DNA of 64,000 nt from Rhizophagus irregularis (GCF_026210795.1 NC_089434.1:4526001-4590000); one strand, 5' to 3'; shown: positions 24,901-36,335, counted from the stretch's first letter. The notes: a model not told the origin generated them from the sequence alone. A program made the numbers and translations.

Positions 24901-27300
24901 GGGATTCAGACGAGAACTCGTTGATTAGAATGCTCCGAAGCTTCTACTTCACAAGAAACTTCTGCTTCAAAATTTACTTTATATCGCTCTCAATTATTAC
25001 GGCTTAATCGAAAAAAAAAACACCAAATTTAAAAATGAATCAATGTTAATGACTAAGGAAAGAACACAAGCGCTCTAATACAACAAGTTTTACTTTATGA
25101 TTTTCTTCACAAAGATGTTGTTCCTCAATTATTGAACCATCTATAGAACAAACTCCAATAATCCCTATCAACACTTTAAACCAAACATCCGTACGTAAAA
25201 CATGCAGGAAATAGTCCATTATATAGGGAACTTTCCAAAGTTCCAAAACTAGCAGAACTTCTCAAACATTTACGAGAAACGGCGATGAGATGAAAGTAAA
25301 TGGTGATGAACTCCTAGGCATTCGAGAAAAACTACAGAAATAATACCAAAAGCAATAACCGAAAAGCTCTAAAAACAAAGATTGGTGATGATGGTGATTT
25401 TGAGAAGAATAATCAAAGTCACTTTACCTCCCAAGAAAACGAAACGTGAACAAAAATAGTATTATATAATCTTCTAATAATTGTGCGATTAAATCTTCTC
25501 GATGACGAAAATATTACTTCTAATTAAGTTCAAGATAAATCGGTGGGGATCAGTACTATTTCGATAAAAGTTGAAGAAATTAATCGAAAGAAATATCTTA
25601 AAATGCAAAAATGTGCTTTCAATCGAATCTTTTACGCAACCTCCTTCACCACAGTCATCGACTAATAGCAAAATGAACTTGAACATGTCAAGATTCCTTC
25701 CACTGAATCAAAATATAGAATGAGAATTTGCGATATTTGCGATGCACCACCAGAAATATTAGAAATCAATCATTCGGAAACTAAAAATGATTTGCAGAAT
25801 AGATCCAGTATTTCTAATGTCGATGTTTCAACAGAAAATAATTTGAGTTTTCATAAAACTATTTCCGGTTATGGCGGATATAGAAAAAGTTCTTATCAAG
25901 AGAAAGTTTCCAAATGATCTCCCATGTCTACACACCACCTGAAGAAAATCCAAAAGATTTATTGCGAAGAAATGATTCATCAATGTCATTCTCAACATCA
26001 TCACCATTTGATGATGGTTCGTCCAGCACAGACAGAATTGTGCCGATCAAACTAAAACAAACACCATCTAAAAAAAAAAGCAAAGAAATCAAAAGCTAAA
26101 CGAAAACATCAAACAAATTCAAAAAATTCAGAGCCACGAAAGATCTTGTTATAATTCCTATAGTTGTCATGCCAACTCTCTTCTATGAAATTCTCTGATT
26201 TTGATAAATAATATTGCACAGTTAAATCTTGATTTGGATATACTTGAACGAGCGCTATTGTAAGAAATGTAGAGGTGATTTGGTTGAGGCAAGAACGAGA
26301 AACGCGCATGAAACTGAAGACTTTCTGCTGGCGATCTATCTATGGAATTAAAAGATATTAGGCGCCGTGTTACTTTATAAATTTTTAAAATTTTAAAACT
26401 TCGTATGTTGTGATCAAACAGGATTCAAGACCAAGGAAAACGGAATAATTTTCTTCATGTTAATACAAAAAAATCTCAATCCAAGATTTCTAAATCCAAA
26501 GCTTCTATTACTGCAGTCGCTTGTTGCTCAATTATGTACAGAAATATGGCAATCAAAATCTCGATATGAAAAGCAAGTGGGATAGGAAAGGGGTCAAATA
26601 TAAGAGTAAAGAATGGATAGCTGCAATGTTAATTGTGGAATCTTGGAATCGGAAAGACATCATTTGTTCATCTTGTTAAAACTTATTGTTTAAAAGTATA
26701 AAAAGGAAACCAATTCTCCTCTGGAAATAGATCCATTAGGAGATTTTGGTTTTCTTTTAGTCTATTCTAATTGTAGTTTATTGTAGTGGGAGAGCGGTAC
26801 TTCTTTAACAATTGCAAGTACTCAAGGATGCAAAATGGTTCTTAATTCCGGTGGCATGACATTCGAAATAAAAAAAAGTGGAGTCCGTTGTCAAAGTAGC
26901 AACAAAAAAATACATTGATTATGGTTTTTTCAGCCACTCAATGATAAAGCTGGAAAGAAATACTTATCTTAATGGGTAAAATTAATGATATACTTTACTG
27001 GTGGTAGAGTAGTATCGCCGAACTAATTAAATTGATCAAGAAAACAAGTATCTTCACTCAATGCTCAAAAACTCAAATCGTCAAGGCTCAATAATTATGA
27101 CAATTGTAACGAGAGAGAATTTCCAACAGATGTGGACGAATTTATTCGAGAAGATAATACCGATTTTTAACTTGTTATCCGCATGGAAAGTTTACCATGA
27201 TAGTATTGATATGATGAAACAAAGTCATTAAATAAAAAGATACTTTAAAGAACATGCATCTCTAAAAGCATGAGTAAACATAAAGGAATTGATAATTAAT
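24900..27300 (+). pseudogene. Decayed coding region, unknown family
   Basis: Plus-strand fragments look protein-like but are broken by many stops. Near 25230 it reads FQSSKTSRTSQTFTRNGDEM and KVNGDELLGIREKL. At 25720-26099 it reads CDICDAPPEILEINHSETKN, with a CxxC pair, then GYGGYRKSSYQEKVSK. A Ser-rich stretch follows (DDGSSSTDRIVPIKLKQTPS). Near 26575 it reads WDRKGVKYKSKEWIAAMLIV. No domain was recognised and the fragments may come from more than one source. Confidence 0.3.
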
Positions 27301-27800
27301 CGTTATAACTTGTCTTATACAACAGGGTATGGTCATAGCTGGTGCTGGTGCTCTTAATGCATAATTTGGTGTAAAGAAGTTTGGTATTTGATGCCTTAAC
27401 TAAGACTTTACGAAAAAAACATTTACACTAAGAAACTGGCAAAGAATTATCGTAAACCAATGAAACTTGTCTTTATAAACTCTTAATTTGTGACACGAAA
27501 TATGATATAATGATATAAATGATATAAGCATTGTAAAAAAAAAAGTTTATAAAATTAAAAGTGATGTATTTAAAGTTTACAAATAGTAACATCATCAATC
27601 AAATATATGAATGATATGTGAATGGTATGTTTGGATACCAAATTGTAGCGGATGATTCTATTACAATAACTTATTGAGATAAGGAAATATTGCTGGAATA
27701 ATACCCATAATGGCAAGTATAATGCCATCTAATCTTGCAAGTGATTACAGAGAATTTCGCTTTGTCTATTCTAATATAATTTTGAATTCCGGCCCCAACG
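27300..27800. other. AT-rich spacer
   Basis: No gene is seen. Its 3' part (about 27570-27700) resembles 37850-37970: both contain AATGGTATGT, TTCTATTACAATAACTTA and TTGAGATAA blocks in the same order. The shorter AACTTA/TGAGATAAAGAAATATTTC form also appears near 44360. Confidence 0.5.
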
Positions 27801-27822
27801 TAGCGACTAGCGAAGCGAGGAA

Positions 27823-27871
27823 TTGACAAATCACGTGAGGATTCGTTGTCACGTGAGTCATTTCTGATTGG
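27823..27871 (+). promoter_or_regulatory. Double CACGTGA plus inverted CCAAT module
   Basis: The plus strand reads AATTGACAAATCACGTGAGG, ATTCGTTGTCACGTGAGTCA and TTTCTGATTGG. Its reverse complement shares CCAATCAGAAATGAC and AATCCTCACGTGATTT with 12503-12567. Here the module contains two CACGTGA sites. A TATA-like TTTATAAAAT follows at 27917, and the first in-frame ATG of the 42-bp-repeat reading frame is at 28046. The orientation relative to the downstream locus is the same as at the phosphatase gene. Confidence 0.55.
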
Positions 27872-27915
27872 ATAAAACACGTTCGTTTTTTTTTTTTAAT
27901 AACGCAACTTCGCCT

Positions 27916-28465
27916 TTTTATAAAATTTTCTCTTCATTATATACGAATTTTTATATCAAATAATTTTGTCTGTTTAAATATCCATCTGTTGCTTTTTTGT
28001 CTCATCTCAAGATATATCACCTCAAGATATATCATTCCTTATATAATGAAAGTAACAAATCATCAAAAATTTTTGAAAGTTATGAATTGCTTTTTCGTCT
28101 CATCTCAAAACATATCATCGCGAGATATAAAGCATATCGTTTCATCTCAAAACATATCATCGCGAGATATACAGTATATTGTCTCATCTCAAAACATATC
28201 ATCGCGAGATATACAGTTTATTGTCTCATCTCAAAACATATCATCGCGAGATATACAGTTTATTGTCTCATCTCAAAACATATCATCGCGAGATATACAG
28301 TATATATTACATCTCAAAATATATTTAAGATACATCATCTCAAGATATATCACCTCAAGATATATCATTCCTTTATATAAAATTTTCTCTTCATTATATA
28401 CGAATTTTTATATCAAATAATTTTGTCTGTTTATTATCCATCTGTTGCTTTTTTGTCTCATCTCA
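27916..28465. repeat. Direct repeat flanking the 42-bp array
   Basis: About 90 bp upstream of the array (27916-28010), containing TATAAAATTTTCTCTTCATT and ATCTGTTGCTTTTTTGTCTC, is repeated almost exactly downstream at 28375-28462. The array therefore sits between two direct copies of its own leader. Confidence 0.75.
27989..28420 (+). repeat. 42-bp tandem array, open in two frames
   Basis: The block CATCTCAAAACATATCATCG begins at 28101, 28143, 28185, 28227 and 28269, a period of exactly 42 bp, followed by a diverged unit at 28310. Because 42 is a multiple of three, one frame gives a 14-residue repeat containing SSQNISSRDIQYIV and another gives LISKHIIARYTVYC; both are open across the array (143 and 127 codons). 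Degenerate CATCTCAAGATATATC units flank it on both sides (28003-28045, 28336-28372, 28455-28520). A promoter-like module and a TATA-like box precede it. Whether it is translated is unknown; it could be a non-coding transcript, a repeat protein or only a minisatellite. Confidence 0.7.
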
Positions 28466-28775
28466 AAATGTATCATCTCAAAATACATCTCTCCAAGATA
28501 TATCAACTCAAGATATATCATTTATTTATGAAGAACTGAAGGGTTAAAACTTTATACTACTTACCTCTTAATTTTCAAGCAATATTAATGATGTATTAAG
28601 TAATATTGGATCAAAGATATCATGTAATTAATAAAATTTTTTATGTTTTTTGTTTTCAAAATTATTTTTTTTTTTGAATTTATTTATTTGACATTAATAA
28701 TAGCTGTAGTAGCGTTGTCACAATTACCCTTAACAACTTTGATTGATTATACTAACAATAACTTAATTTGGTTTA

Positions 28776-28852
28776 TAGCTGTCGCTCCTTAAGCTGTCGC
28801 TCTTTAAGCTGTCACTCTTCAAACTGTCGCTCATAAGCTGTCGTTTATCAAA
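28776..28852. repeat. Short tandem repeat AGCTGTCGCTCTTTA
   Basis: Five imperfect units of about 14-16 bp: AGCTGTCGCTCC, AGCTGTCGCTCT, AGCTGTCACTCT, AACTGTCGCTCA and AGCTGTCGTTTA. Confidence 0.75.
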
Positions 28853-29400
28853 ATGATAATGTATGCGTATATTGTAAAAAGGTTGGGCATTGGATTAATG
28901 AAGGTAAAAAAAAGGCCCTGTTTTAGCAATATTTTATTTTGTGTGAGGTGATAAATTAGTATATTAATTAGTTGTTATCATCGTTTATTTTTTTAGCATG
29001 TTAAATCTTGAAGCTGAAACTATTACTGTTGAAAATATCGATAATGAAGGAATGTCTTTTCTGTTGATGATGTAGGATATATATATATCCAGAACAAATT
29101 GTTGTAGAATTAACAGTACCTCGATTTAAGACTTCTACTCTATCTACACTTGCCTATCTACACTTGCCTATCTACACTTGCCTATGGATTAGCCCATGAA
29201 GCTGAAAATCCAGCAGAAATGATTAGAAATTTTTTGTACTTTGCTGAAACCTATCCTATCGATTTTGAAAAATGAGTGATCGTAGAAAGACGGTCAATAG
29301 CTCGTTTGGAATCCCCTCGTCGAGACGGTTCGAATGGTACCAAAATCATCTTTCTAACATCGAGTTATTTTTGCCAATTTTGATAGAAGAAATATATTGA
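28850..29400 (+). pseudogene. Decayed coding region with zinc-knuckle-like and unknown segments
   Basis: Near 28855 the plus strand reads NDNVCVYCKKVGHWINEGKK, resembling the C-x2-C-x4-H part of a CCHC zinc knuckle. At 29000-29060 it reads LNLEAETITVENIDNEGMSF. At 29095-29300 it reads QIVVELTVPRFKTSTLSTLA, then AHEAENPAEMIRNFLYFAET and VIVERRSIARLESPRR. Between these a 14-bp tandem repeat (TCTACACTTGCCTA, three units at 29144-29190) shifts the frame. No named family fits the whole. Confidence 0.35.
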
Positions 29401-29554
29401 TTTGGATAAATATCAGGTAAATGCAATTTAACCTTATAATTTATCATAAGTAATATGATCTAAGTATTAAATATATTTAATTACTCATTTAGTATTATGA
29501 TGTTACAATCTCTTCTATTGATTCGGAAGAGATTGATGATAGAATAATCTATAT

Positions 29555-29730
29555 GGATGAAATAGAAAAAAGAAAAGAAGGTATATGGAATATGTGGAGA
29601 ATGTAATGCTGCCGTGATAACGAGATCAAGGCTGATGCTAAAGGAGAGGGTCGGTTAGCTTTGTTCGTAATGGGAAGAATAACAAAAGGGTTCTGATGTA
29701 TATGAATGGTGTTATGTAAATTTTCCTTTG
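29555..29730 (+). pseudogene. Possible remnant of a Rhizophagus-type kinase N-terminal cysteine motif
   Basis: At 29565-29612 the plus strand reads EKRKE, then in the next frame VYGICGECN. Near 29690 it reads GSDVYEWC. From memory, many protein kinases of this lineage begin with a motif close to YGICxECN...YEWC. Here about 80 bp of unrelated sequence lies between the two halves, starting at CTGCCGTGATAACG. A 15-bp direct repeat GAGATCAAGGCTGAT occurs at 29622 and 29790. The call is tentative. Confidence 0.35.
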
Positions 29731-30047
29731 TATTAGTTCTGCATCTATTACAAATAAATTGATAACGTGTTACCACAAATAAAAAAAATGAGATCAAGGC
29801 TGATCCGTGAAATAACTGGTTTACGTCCCGTATACACTTTTTTTTTTTTTGATTAAATTTTTATTTAAACAACGGAAATCTTTATTGATAAAATAAATTA
29901 TACAATATATACAAAAAAGGAGGGCTGGGTGAATAGACCGACAGATACTTAAGTTTTTTTTATCAATTGATCAAAATAAATGTGCATCCAATAAATTTGT
30001 AATAAGTATGAATAAACCATTATGTCATTAGGGCGGCCAATACGTGA

Positions 30048-31093
30048 TCCTATTGTCACTCCATTATTCATTAATTTACAAATGTATTTCATAGATTCGT
30101 AAATTAATATCATAACCTAACTTATCTAGCGTTATCTAAAATTGAAGTTGACACCTGGTTCCTTTTGAGCATTGACTTCATCTACCCTGTTAAAAAGTCT
30201 AGACCAGTTGCCTAATGCTAATATTGTTGCCAAGTCTCCTCCTACGTTACGTTCTGTAAGAAAAAGGCAGACAGTACTCTAATATCTTTTGCAGACGAAT
30301 TCGGAAAAGAAAGCTTTACCACTGATATAATCCAATTAGCGATGGTATCTGTAGCCGCGGGTGTATGTGGTAACTTCGAGATCAGAAATAGTACATGTTT
30401 ATTCTTAGGATCCCTCCAAGTTTGGGTTCTATTTAATAAGCACTGTAACGCATTATATGGAATCTTCTTCATATTGTCCCACATAAAGCTTTTTTGCTGA
30501 AGATTTAGATGTACTCAATGAATGTGATCTAACTATTTTGTATTCCTTCGGATCTCTACATTCTAAAGTGTATCCTGAGCTAGATGACTTAATTGTTGTA
30601 ACATTCACCTTCTTTAAGTCCGAAGGTCTACTTGCTGTAACTAGGGCTAACAGGAAGGCTGTTTGATTATCAGTGTGTCTATTTTCTGCTGCTTTTTGAT
30701 GCCAATAAAAGGATTTTTCTAAATTCTTTTCTGTTCCTTTTCCATTGTAATAACATATAGCCAAATTAAATATTGCATCAGTGGACATTTTGTCGTTAGT
30801 TCCCAATTCTTTAATATAATCAAGTGAAGGTGTTATATCTGTAAGGTCATCAGAGTGAATTGGTGGATTATCGATGTGAATAGATAGCATCGTTTTTTTG
30901 CGACATCCGGGTGTGTTTCGATCGAATACCCGTCTACATGTTCGTGGATTTCGGTACGGTAACCCGCGATTGTGTTATAGGCAAATCCTTCCGATAACAT
31001 ATCCACTAAAAAATGTCTGTAGACTAGGTGACATCGTTTTTGATGAGATCGAATCCAATGCCGATATGAAAAGGTTGATAGTTTTCTAAAAAG
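30048..31093 (-). pseudogene. Tyrosine recombinase of a mobile element, copy 1, with an embedded Sel1 repeat
   Basis: Minus-strand remnant of a phage-integrase-type recombinase, the class used by Crypton and DIRS-like elements. Order from 31093 down: part of the N-terminal DNA-binding domain, then SLDYIKELGTNDKMS, an insert, TAFLLALVTASRPSDLKKV (first catalytic Arg in SRPSDL), ECRDPKEYKIV, YNALQCLLNRTQTWRDPKNK, LPHTPAATDTIANWI and AKDIRVLSAFFLQNV (second Arg). After a frame break it ends GDLATILALGNWS. The tyrosine segment found in copy 2 (VYQRFYR) is deleted. The insert (about 30670-30790) reads DAIFNLAICYYNGKGTEKNL, EKSFYWHQKAAEN, one full Sel1 repeat, absent from copy 2. About 89 bp of the N-terminal domain is also missing. 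Confidence 0.75.
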
Positions 31094-31094
31094 C

Positions 31095-31990
31095 CTCCAT
31101 AATTTTTGTTGGTGACTTTGGGCAGTTACCTCCGGTATGTGGCGCCCATGTATTCTCAGGACTCTCGAAAATCAGATCATTTATCTGAGGATAGTCGTAA
31201 TGCGTATCAAGAAATTTATAAACTTGAGGCTATGCAAAGACAAACAGGTAACTCGGATAAACAACAACAATTCAGAAATCTGTCATATCACTTACGTGAT
31301 GGAAAGTCTACACGATCCGACTGGGAATTATTAATGACGCGAATTCCAGAAAATATTCCTAAATCAGAAAAAAACTTCTTCATGTTCTAACAACATGGGA
31401 AGAAGTGGATAAATAAACTTCGATTATTAAACCAACCGTTGCTAAGATTCATGCGGTACATACGGGTGGATCTGAAGCTTCTAAGGTCGATTCCGAAACT
31501 GCAAAAGGAATTGAAGCTGAAATATTATTATGCAGAATGCTGCTGGTCTTATAAATAAGGTAATGGGACAATAACAGATATTTTATATAAAGAGAAACCC
31601 GAGTACACCTCTTTACCTGCAGTTATTTTAGTATTTGACAGTATAACGGTCCAACTCTTAGGAATATAGAAGGGATTCCGGTTGTACCTATTGTTCCTAT
31701 AAGACGTATGTGGGAAGGTAAAACCGGAAGTTGCTCTCGTTTGCAATTTCCACTTTCTCTTGCGTGGGCCGTCACGGCTCATAAATCGCAAGGTCTGACT
31801 TTACCAAAAGTTCTTGGGAAGAAGAAATTTGCGGTTGGCTTGTCATTTGTAGTGTTCTTTCTCTTGAAGATATTCTTTTCAAATACTTTAGTTTTAACAG
31901 ACTTGAGCGTATAAAAAATTGTAAAAGGTTGAAAGAGCGAATAGCAGAAGAAACTAGATTAAGTGGAATACAACGATTTAAAATTTTCTC
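31095..31990 (+). pseudogene. PIF1-like DNA helicase remnant (possible Helitron origin)
   Basis: The plus strand begins with IFVGDFGQLPPVCG, which contains the GDFxQLPPV motif of PIF1-family helicases. After a frame change it reads YQEIYKLEAMQRQTGNSDKQ, HLRDGKSTRSDWELLMTRIP, and further on TDILYKEKPEYTSLPAVILV. The C-terminal motifs follow: FPLSLAWAVTAHKSQGLTLP and VGLSFV. PIF1 helicases unwind DNA 5' to 3'; cellular copies act in genome maintenance, and Helitrons and other elements carry related ones. Walker A and B are missing, and stops lie near 31390, 31553 and 31665, with a deletion after GLSFV. It starts within a few bases of the end of recombinase copy 1, so one insertion or rearrangement joins the two. 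Confidence 0.75.
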
Positions 31991-32184
31991 TTTAACCAAA
32001 TTTTTATTTTCAGTTTTTATTTTTTTTTCGTTGAAAAAAGATTATCAGAACTGAATATTAGTGTTACAAAAAAAAAAGGTTATACTGTAATTAGCATTTT
32101 TGTTATTAGTGATACTACTTATGCTTATTTAATATGATACATCATTATTTGATATATTATTACCATCACATTCAATTACCTGAA

Positions 32185-32430
32185 ATTTAAATTAACCATC
32201 TTTTTTTCAATCCCCTCCTATTCCTTTCCATAAATTTTCGATCAGATTTGAACTATTGGAAGGCCTTATGGATATTTCTGAATAAGAAGTTTCATTGTTT
32301 CTTTAGATTATACTTAGGGTTATTATTCTAAAAAGATTTTCAACTAAAATTTTATAATAGAAGGTACCATCCATAATACCCGTGAAAAGAAAAAATCCAA
32401 TTGGTCCTTTTGCCAAAAAGTACCTCAAGT
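32185..32430 (-). pseudogene. Tc1/mariner-type transposase fragment
   Basis: On the minus strand RYFLAKGPIGFFLFTG is followed by IMDGTFYYKILVENLF, matching the region before the second catalytic Asp in Tc1-like transposases (GPL...I.G.MD...Y..IL...L). After a frame change NNNPKYNL sits where DNDPKHTS is expected, so that aspartate position appears lost. Further on, PSNSSNLIENLWK corresponds to the WP.NSPDLNPIENLWK block that carries the last acidic residue. Several stops interrupt it. Confidence 0.55.
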
Positions 32431-34630
32431 ATGAACTTTGTAGGTGTTTTACCATAGATTTTTATGGAAACTGGATGCCAACTTTATAAAATACTTTTTA
32501 AGTATTTTATAATATCTGAAAGGTAGTTTTATTGGAAAAAAACAACTTGTTTCCAATTTATATTTTATTATCCATTCCACATAGCATTATCTATGAATTT
32601 CTGTAAAAACTAAAAAGTGGTACAGTTTTTGACATTAAAAACTGTTCTTAAGTAAATATTGAAGTTAAAATAATAATTATTTAAGATTTCTGCAAGTTTA
32701 AAGCATATTAAATATTTGTTTTTTAAAACAAGCTGTTTAAAATGATGTTGTTTTTTAGGAGTTAACTTTTTGGTCTACTAAAAGTCTAAAGAAATACCAT
32801 TTTTGAGTTTTTTTAAGTAATCATAGAATAGAAGTCATTTATGCAAAATCTTAATGTCAAATGCCAAAATTTTATATGAATCTTATTATACTACTCTGTT
32901 ATAATATAAATAATACTTTACATTTACTTAAGAGTTTTTAAATAAGATTAAAATTATATAAATCCAATTAGTAAAAGTGGAATTATTATTTTCCAAAGTT
33001 TTAGTTAATTATTAGTAATTAATTAATATACAAAAATGTTTAAAAAAATATTATATAATTATTATTTAGAATATAGTAAAGAACTTTTTACTACTTTTCT
33101 ACTGTTATAGTATTAGGCAATTAATTGTTAATAACTTATGTAAAATTACTTCCATTTATTTATATCATTTATCAATTTTCTTATTTAATATAATGTATAA
33201 TAGACAAAAAAAAACAATTAGAAAAACAAATATAATAATAAAATCTAAATTTCTTTCACAATATATATCCAATTAATAAAATATTTTATATAATAATGAT
33301 ATTAATATTTATTTGTATAATTGATATGTTTATTTTTATATATGAATTCATATGTGTATTTTATAATTAAAAAATAATACTCTTGAGCTATCTTGTAATA
33401 GTTTTATTATATTATTATGTAATGACCTGTTTACTTTTGCTAGTCTAATTTCTATTTATTATTATATTATATATTATCTATATTATCTCTTACACATACA
33501 TGATCAATCAAAAATCAATTAAACTTAATTGATCATATACAATTGATTTTTTGATTAATCATTAAATTTAAACCATTATTAATAATTGAATTTTATAAAA
33601 ATTTATCATTTTTTACTCATTTCTTATTTTTATTTTTATTTATTTTAAATTAACATTTTTACTATATTTTAAGGTATTTTTTATGCAAAAATTAGAAAAT
33701 AAATTAGTTTTCATATACTAAATTTCCATAATTGACCAATTTGGATAAATTTAAATCAATTACCCTAGCTTTATCTCAAAAAAAAAAAGCACTGGTTAGG
33801 CAGCATTATGCGGAATTATGCACTATTATTATGTGAATAGTATAGTAATAAATAAAATGTGAAAAATAAGATTTTATTTACTCAAAAAAACTAATAAGTC
33901 CTTCAAATAAATATAAACAATGAAAACATTAAGGAATGTAATGGATGTGATGATTTTTACATGAACATACAGTGCTTTTTTTGAAGGTGATACTAGGATA
34001 GATTGATTGAATCAATTAATGATTAATATTAATTAATTCAATTAAAAATCCTCCTCTTAAGTCTTAAATTACTTTATCCAATATTAATCTAAAAATTGCA
34101 TAATTTAGTTTAATAAATTATAACTATGAATAATAATATAGATTAACATTATTATAAATGTATTTTTTTAAATTTAAAAACTTTAAAAATTTGAATTAAT
34201 ACTATTATAAAAAATATAAAAAATGTAATTTTCTTTATAAGTATTACTTACACTTATGAAAATTAATATAGTACAAGTTAAAGCATAATTTTTCTAAATA
34301 TATGCAATTAGAAAAAATCCTATTAATTTTATATCCATATTTAAACTTTAAATTTGAACAATTTTTTGATATTACTTTAATTAAATTTAAATTTTTGGCC
34401 TGATAATCTTGAAATTCTAGTGAACACATATATCAATTCTATAATGTTTTCAAGAGATTGTAGGTTTAAAAAAAAACAATCCCACACTTGGTAATTTATA
34501 GAATTCTTTATCAGTATTCAAATGAAAATGGTTTATATTTTTACAATTTTTAAAATTAAATTGTAAATTTGGTTTCTAATAAATTTTTTTTTTGAATAGA
34601 ATCTTCTTCAATAAAAAGTTGCAAGTCCAA
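32430..34630. other. Very AT-rich spacer
   Basis: Nothing is supported. A minus-strand frame at 34244-34429 (LIKVISKNCSNLKFKYGYKI) weakly resembles leucine-rich repeats of F-box proteins in this lineage but is too short to call. Inverted copies of AATTGATCATATACAATTGA occur near 33500-33550. Confidence 0.4.
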
Positions 34631-35625
34631 CATCCTATTGTCCCTAATTTACAAATGTATTTCATAGATTCGTACATTTGTTAAAATTAATATCATAACC
34701 TAACTGATCTAACGTTATCTAAAATCAAAGTTGACACCTGGCTCCTTTCGAGCATTGACTTTATACTCCGATAAAAACGTTGGTATACGGAGTTTCTAGA
34801 CCAGTTGTCTAATACTAATATTGTTGCCAAGTCTCCTCCTACGTTCTGTAAAAAAAGCAGACAACACTCAAATAGCTTTTGCAAACGAATTCGGAGAAAA
34901 AGCTTTACCACTGATTTGATCCAATTAGCGATGGTATCTGTAGCCGCGGGTGTATGTGGTAGCTTCGAGATCAGAAACAGTACATGCTTATTCTTAGGAA
35001 CATCTCTCCAAGTTTGGACTCTATTTAATAAGCACTGTAACGCATTATATGGACATAGTAAAGAATCTTCTTCATATCGTCCTACGTAAAGCTTTTTTGC
35101 AATGAACGGGATCTAGCTATTTTCTACATTCTAAAGTGTATCCTGAGCTCTACAGGAAGGCTGTTTGATTATTAGGTTTCTAATGGACATTTCGTCGTTA
35201 GTTCTCAATTCTTTATATAATCAAGTGAAGGTGTTATATCTATAGGGTCATCAGAGTAGAATTGGTGGAGGATTATGATGTGAATAGATAGCATCGTTTT
35301 TGCGACACGGGTGTGTTTCGATCGAATGCCCGTCTACATGTTCATGGGTTTCACTAACTGCGGTACGGTAACCCACGATTGTGTTATAGGCAAATCCTTT
35401 CGATAACATATCCACTAAAAATTCGCATACGTATTTTAAAGCGCAAGTAGTGGGATACAATGATCGTTCAGCATACCAAGATATCCATGTCTGTAGACTA
35501 GATGACATTGTTTTTGATGAGTTCGAATCCAAATGCCTATATGAAAAGGTTGATAGTTTGTTCTGAAAGCCTTTATTTTGGTACCGCGTCTTGAGATAGT
35601 ACACGCGAGAATTTTTCATTTCGGA
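34631..35625 (-). pseudogene. Tyrosine recombinase of a mobile element, copy 2
   Basis: This is a direct repeat of copy 1 (30048-31093) with different lesions. The N-terminal domain is complete: MSSSLQTWISWYAERSLYP, TTCALKYVCEFLVDMLSKGF and AYNTIVGYRTAVSETHEHV, a SAM-like DNA-binding fold in this family. The middle has lost the block with the first catalytic Arg (SRPSDLKKV). The C-terminus keeps FLQNVGGDLATILVLDNWS followed by VYQRFYR, whose Tyr is the expected nucleophile. The nucleotide sequence at the Sel1 position reads directly across (TNDEMSIRNL), with no insert. Each copy keeps a catalytic part that the other has lost. No terminal repeats could be fixed. Confidence 0.75.
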
Positions 35626-35639
35626 TTTTGTAGTGGTGT

Positions 35640-36335
35640 CTCCTCTCTATTCATTAGCTGACTTAATATAATAAATATAAAATAATTTTTGATTCTTTTT
35701 TAACAAAAAAATTTTTTTCAGAAAAAAAAAAAGAAGGTTAAAAATTTTTTTTAAAAAAAGAAACGTACCTACTTATAATTGAATTAGGAATATGGTCTTA
35801 AGCGGTTGGGTGACTTCTCGGCAATAATATCGATGGTGCTACCAACATTTGTAGCATCTTAAACAGTGATATCCTTTCCAATGCAGATCATTATATCTAA
35901 TCGGAGGAGAAGGAATAATACCAAACGGAAGCGGTTTTGATAGAATTTTCTCCGAAATAAACCCAGGAAATAAAAAAAGAAAAAGCCTTGTGGAGATTTC
36001 CCAACTCCTTTCAACAGGGTTTCATATCTGAACAACATTTTAAATTATCTTTATTTAATCATAGAAAATATGGGTGAAAATGTGATTATATATATACCTT
36101 TCAAAAAGATTTGCATGAACTTTTTAAACACATCCATGAATTATAAATTTGAAAATATTTTTTTTTGCATATACTTCAAGTATCGGAGCTTGGACTATCA
36201 TCAGAATTTGGATTATCTAAATCTACTTTATCTGCAGGGTATTCCCACCACTCTTGAGTATCTATCGATTCAAAGCGGAATTTCCAACGAATAAACGGTT
36301 TTGACTAAACTACGCTTCCTAGTTTTGCTTAAGTA
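35640..36335. other. Spacer, one weak coding-like frame
   Basis: A 74-codon plus-strand frame (36070-36294) ends LNLLYLQGIPTTLEYLSIQS, slightly reminiscent of leucine-rich repeats, but it has no other support. Nothing else is seen. Confidence 0.35.

Noticed and set aside
28101-28320. CRISPR-like array
   Set aside because: Units are head-to-tail with a constant 42-bp period and no unique spacers, so it is an ordinary tandem repeat.
29320-29345. tRNA B-box-like GGTTCGAAT
   Set aside because: No A box or acceptor stem can be formed around it, and it lies within a coding-like stretch. No tRNA or rRNA gene was found anywhere in the window.
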